A stretch of DNA of 64,000 nt, taken from positions 28,339 to 92,338 of the forward strand of contig CAJTTA010000003.1 of the NCBI GenBank assembly GCA_910579305.1, written 5' to 3'. The stretch comes from an uncultured Muribaculaceae bacterium. GTDB taxonomy: Bacteria; Bacteroidota; Bacteroidia; Bacteroidales; Muribaculaceae. The translations under genes and the position numbers were made by a program. Within the stretch, counting starts at the first letter, position 1, and each line of letters begins with the position of its first letter. Of this stretch, positions 61,250 through 64,000 are shown piece after piece. The notes beneath the pieces are model-generated. The model worked only from the letters and a program-made list of their open reading frames with translations. It ran no database searches and had not been told where the DNA came from.

Positions 61250-63760
61250 TTAGATTTCAAGATTATTTTCTTCTTCATTCACTGCCTCTGACATATCTTC
61301 CGTCAGCTCTTCTTCAGGATCAGAGTCAACTTTGCACACGGAGGCTATGGCATCATTACGCTTTGCAAGGTCAATGAGTTTCACCCCTTGTGTATTGCGT
61401 CCCATTACGCGAATGGAAGCAAGAGACAGACGCAAGGTTATGCCGCTCTTATTAATGATCACCAGGTCATTCTCATCGGTCACAGACTTGATGGCCACGA
61501 GCTCACCGGTCTTTTCAGTAACGGCAAGAGTCTTGACTCCCTTTCCGCCACGGTTTGTAATGCGATAATCATCAAGGGCCGAGCGCTTGCCATATCCCTT
61601 GGATGACACGACCATAACGCTCTCATCCGTGCCCTCTTTCATCGTGATCATACCTATGATCTCATCTCCGTCCTCTCCGAGTGTCATGCCACGCACACCT
61701 GTCGACATGCGACCCATCTCGCGCACCCTGCTCTCATGAAAACGGATGGCACGACCCTCTCTGTCAGCCAGGATCACTTCGGAATTGCCATCTGTGAGAC
61801 AGACATCAATCACCCTGTCATCCTCGCGAATTATTATTGCGTTAACGCCGATCTTGCGGGGGTTTGCATAAGCCCGCAACGGAGTCTTCTTTATGATGCC
61901 GTTCTTTGTGCAGAATATGAGATTATGCGAAGCAGTATACTCCTCATCATCAAGATGCTTTATGCATATGAAGGCTGTCACGGCATCATCCGCATCTATA
62001 TTCAGAAGATTCTGGATTGCCCTGCCCTTACTGTTTTTAGCCCCTTCCGGTATCTCATATACCTTGAGCCAATAGCATCGTCCCTTCTGCGTGAAGAAGA
62101 GCATATAATTGTGATTGGTAGCAGGATAAATATTCTCAATGAAGTCATTATCCCTGGTGTTGCTGCCTTTGGATCCGACTCCGCCACGATGCTGCGCGCG
62201 GAACTCAGCCAGAGGAGTGCGCTTGATATATCCCATGTGAGATATAGTTATGATCATCTCATCATCCGGATAGAAGTCTTCGGCATTGAAATCTCCGCTA
62301 AAGGGATTGATCGCAGTGCGACGCTCATCACCATAACGCTCTCTCACCTCTTCAAGCTCTTGCTTCATGACCGAGCGGCACACTTCATCATTGCTCAGAA
62401 TCTCATTAAGATGAGCAATCAGCTTCATGAGTTCCTCATATTCCTCCCTTAACTTGTCAATCTCAAGACCTGTGAGCTGACGCAGACGCATTTCCACAAT
62501 GGCTCGTGTCTGCAGTTCATCAAGATCAAATCGCTCAGAGAGTCTGGCACGAGCTTCATCCGTAGTCTGAGATGAACGTATGATGTGTATCACTTCATCG
62601 ATATTATCGCAGGCTATCATCAGGCCCTTTACGATGTGTGCCCGCTCCTCGGCCTTACGCAACTCGTATCGGGTGCGGCGTATGACCACCTCATGGCGAT
62701 GTTCCACAAACGCTTCCAGAAGCTCCTTGAGATTCAGCGTTTTGGGATGACCTCCCACCAAGGCTACATTATTGACAGAGAATGATGTCTGCAACTGCGT
62801 CATCTTGTAGAGCTTGTTAAGCACCACAGAGGCATTGGCATCGCGCTTTACGTCAATTGTAATTTCGATTTTGCCTCGTGCCGAAGTGTCGGTAATATCC
62901 GAAATGCCATCAATCTTTTTCTCCACCACAAGGTCGGCGATATTTTTCACCAGGTCTTTCTTGACCACGCCATATGGTATCTCGGAAATTACAATCCTAT
63001 CCTGATTGCCATCGCTTTCTATCTCGGCCTTGGCGCGGATGATTATTCGCCCGCGGCCGGTCTCAAATGCATCCTTCACCCCCTGCAGTCCGAATATTTC
63101 GCCTCCCGTAGGGAAGTCCGGCGCTTTCACATATTGCATGAGGTCTTCCACCGTCAGTTCCCTGTTGTCAATAAGCGCTATGGCGGCATCAAGACATTCA
63201 GTGAGATTATGTGGAGGCATATTTGTGGCCATACCTACAGCAATACCACTGGCTCCGTTCACCAACAGATTGGGAATACGCGTAGGCAGCACTGCCGGCT
63301 CCTTGAGTGTATTATCGAAGTTTGGCACGAAATCCACGGTGTCAGCATCCAGGTCACGAAGCATCTCTTCGCCCATACGCTCAAGCTTGACCTCGGTATA
63401 TCGCATCGCGGCAGGAGAATCGCCGTCGATCGAGCCGAAGTTACCTTGCCCATATACAAGCGGATATCGCAGGCTCCATTCCTGAGCCATACGCACCATT
63501 GTAAGATATATGGATGAATCTCCATGGGGATGATACTTACCCATGACTTCACCCACTATACGTGCGCTCTTTTTGGTATCTCCTGAGAAATTATTACCCA
63601 GGGCGTCCATGCCGAAGAGCACACGACGGTGTACAGGCTTGAATCCGTCGCGCACATCGGGAAGAGCTCGTGAGACAATGACCGACATTGAATAGTCGAT
63701 GTAGGCTGTCTTCATTTCGCTCTCGATGTTTACGGGAATGATTCTGTCTTCTTGTTGCAT
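61250..63760 (-). CDS. gyrA: DNA gyrase subunit A
   Basis: This 836-residue subunit of the type II topoisomerase cuts and rejoins DNA. The catalytic Tyr is in AMRYTEVKLE. The N-terminal breakage domain includes GKYHPHGDSSIYLTMVRMAQ, the quinolone-resistance region, and the C-terminal half has six beta-pinwheel blades (repeats such as QHRGGVGSKG and RMSTGVRGM). The acidic tail (EELTEDMSEAVNEEENN) is typical. In the resistance region Ser82 (E. coli Ser83) is kept, while Leu86 replaces the Asp87 of E. coli. Length is standard. Confidence 0.96.
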   Translation of the reverse strand: MQQEDRIIPVNIESEMKTAYIDYSMSVIVSRALPDVRDGFKPVHRRVLFGMDALGNNFSGDTKKSARIVGEVMGKYHPHGDSSIYLTMVRMAQEWSLRYPLVYGQGNFGSIDGDSPAAMRYTEVKLERMGEEMLRDLDADTVDFVPNFDNTLKEPAVLPTRIPNLLVNGASGIAVGMATNMPPHNLTECLDAAIALIDNRELTVEDLMQYVKAPDFPTGGEIFGLQGVKDAFETGRGRIIIRAKAEIESDGNQDRIVISEIPYGVVKKDLVKNIADLVVEKKIDGISDITDTSARGKIEITIDVKRDANASVVLNKLYKMTQLQTSFSVNNVALVGGHPKTLNLKELLEAFVEHRHEVVIRRTRYELRKAEERAHIVKGLMIACDNIDEVIHIIRSSQTTDEARARLSERFDLDELQTRAIVEMRLRQLTGLEIDKLREEYEELMKLIAHLNEILSNDEVCRSVMKQELEEVRERYGDERRTAINPFSGDFNAEDFYPDDEMIITISHMGYIKRTPLAEFRAQHRGGVGSKGSNTRDNDFIENIYPATNHNYMLFFTQKGRCYWLKVYEIPEGAKNSKGRAIQNLLNIDADDAVTAFICIKHLDDEEYTASHNLIFCTKNGIIKKTPLRAYANPRKIGVNAIIIREDDRVIDVCLTDGNSEVILADREGRAIRFHESRVREMGRMSTGVRGMTLGEDGDEIIGMITMKEGTDESVMVVSSKGYGKRSALDDYRITNRGGKGVKTLAVTEKTGELVAIKSVTDENDLVIINKSGITLRLSLASIRVMGRNTQGVKLIDLAKRNDAIASVCKVDSDPEEELTEDMSEAVNEEENNLEI

Positions 63761-63839
63761 TGTGTATATATTCTTTTCCTAATTTGCGCTGTTATAATCA
63801 GTTATGCAGAAACAGGCCCGCACAACTCGTAACATAGCA

Positions 63840-63847
63840 CAAAATTA
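63840..63847 (-). promoter_or_regulatory. Candidate -7 box for gyrA
   Basis: The minus strand reads TAATTTTG, 79 bp before the gyrA start. No convincing -33 lies at 19-21 bp. Confidence 0.4.
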
Positions 63848-63971
63848 CAAAAAAAATCTCAAACCATTGCCGCCTTACTTCTTTTTTTTCCATGCCGCTC
63901 ATTCGCACAAAACCGATTATATCATTGTTATATATTGTAAGTATTATATTGCTGTCCGATAAAACTTGAAG

Positions 63972-64000
63972 ATGGCAAAAAGGCATGGCTCGAACGCTGA
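63972..64000 (+). CDS. Possible start of a plus-strand gene running off the right edge
   Basis: An ATG at 63972 opens a frame reading MAKRHGSNA to the window edge, divergent from gyrA. Nine residues are too few to identify it, and the region upstream has no clear promoter. It could be chance. Confidence 0.25.

Noticed and set aside
63798..63986. Minus-strand frame of 62 codons upstream of gyrA
   Set aside because: It has no family-like features, overlaps the probable gyrA promoter region and has unusual composition; it is probably leader sequence.

Overview
The window reads as a chromosomal segment of a gut-type Bacteroidales bacterium, most likely Muribaculaceae or a close relative. This is inferred from gene families and not from any search. 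The support is: several intergenic regions carry the Bacteroidetes sigma-A promoter pattern TTTG-N19/20-TAnnTTTG; starts lack Shine-Dalgarno sequences; and characteristic families are present (Rpb6/omega-like polymerase subunit, DUF1599, DUF5106, the MauE/DoxX family, Spi-like propeptide and T9SS-like sorting tails). Almost everything is core chromosome. There is no phage, integrase, CRISPR array, rRNA or tRNA that I can see.

Layout. 1-3301 (minus): a type III restriction-modification pair, with res cut by the window edge and mod complete. 3495-5341 (minus): rluD and a PASTA protein. 5506-7160 (plus): bamD, an omega-like RNA polymerase subunit and a small secreted protein, closed by a terminator. 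7372-10038 (plus): guanine deaminase and an MFS permease, ending at a perfect 22-bp bidirectional terminator. 10115-24235 (minus): a long co-directional run holding truA, speA, a short SSB, a catalytically dead ArgC homologue, argR, a bifunctional-nuclease protein, mnmA, a DoxX protein, a DUF5106/thioredoxin-like protein, an SGNH esterase, a sugar kinase, a TPR protein, kdsA, rsmE and a nucleoside-type MFS permease. 24356-27535 (minus): a small membrane protein, a secreted Spi-like protein without a peptidase domain, and another MFS transporter.

27536-28170 is the largest gap and holds a disrupted gene remnant and a strong terminator. 28171-31550 (minus): aspS, a Nif3-like protein and a zinc-ribbon coiled-coil protein. 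31778-33125: a secreted protein and trxA, separated by a compact double hairpin. 33229-40814 (minus) looks like one long operon: ftsK, a lolA-like gene, trxB, a dCMP deaminase gene, an S41 protease gene, a 5-formyl-THF cyclo-ligase gene and a LuxR-type regulator. 40922-45878 (minus): a 54-residue membrane protein, dxs, trkA and trkH. ftsE and dnaE diverge at about 46.6 kb. 50504-57353 (minus) is an envelope and degradation operon: DUF1599, a fused DoxX/thioredoxin-like/clostripain protein, a GH29 fucosidase and a transglutaminase-like protein. yccF and glnA (plus) follow, then a TPR protein and gyrA (minus).

The most unusual items are four: the ArgC homologue that has lost its catalytic Cys, His and glycine-rich motif while sitting directly downstream of argR; the in-frame fusion of a redox-type DoxX membrane protein to a clostripain-family protease, with an internal lipoprotein signal and possible internal start; the hairpin whose 3' arm ends one base before a start codon; and a structured inverted-repeat element downstream of gyrA. 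No clear new defence or mobile system is visible. The only defence locus is the type III R-M pair.
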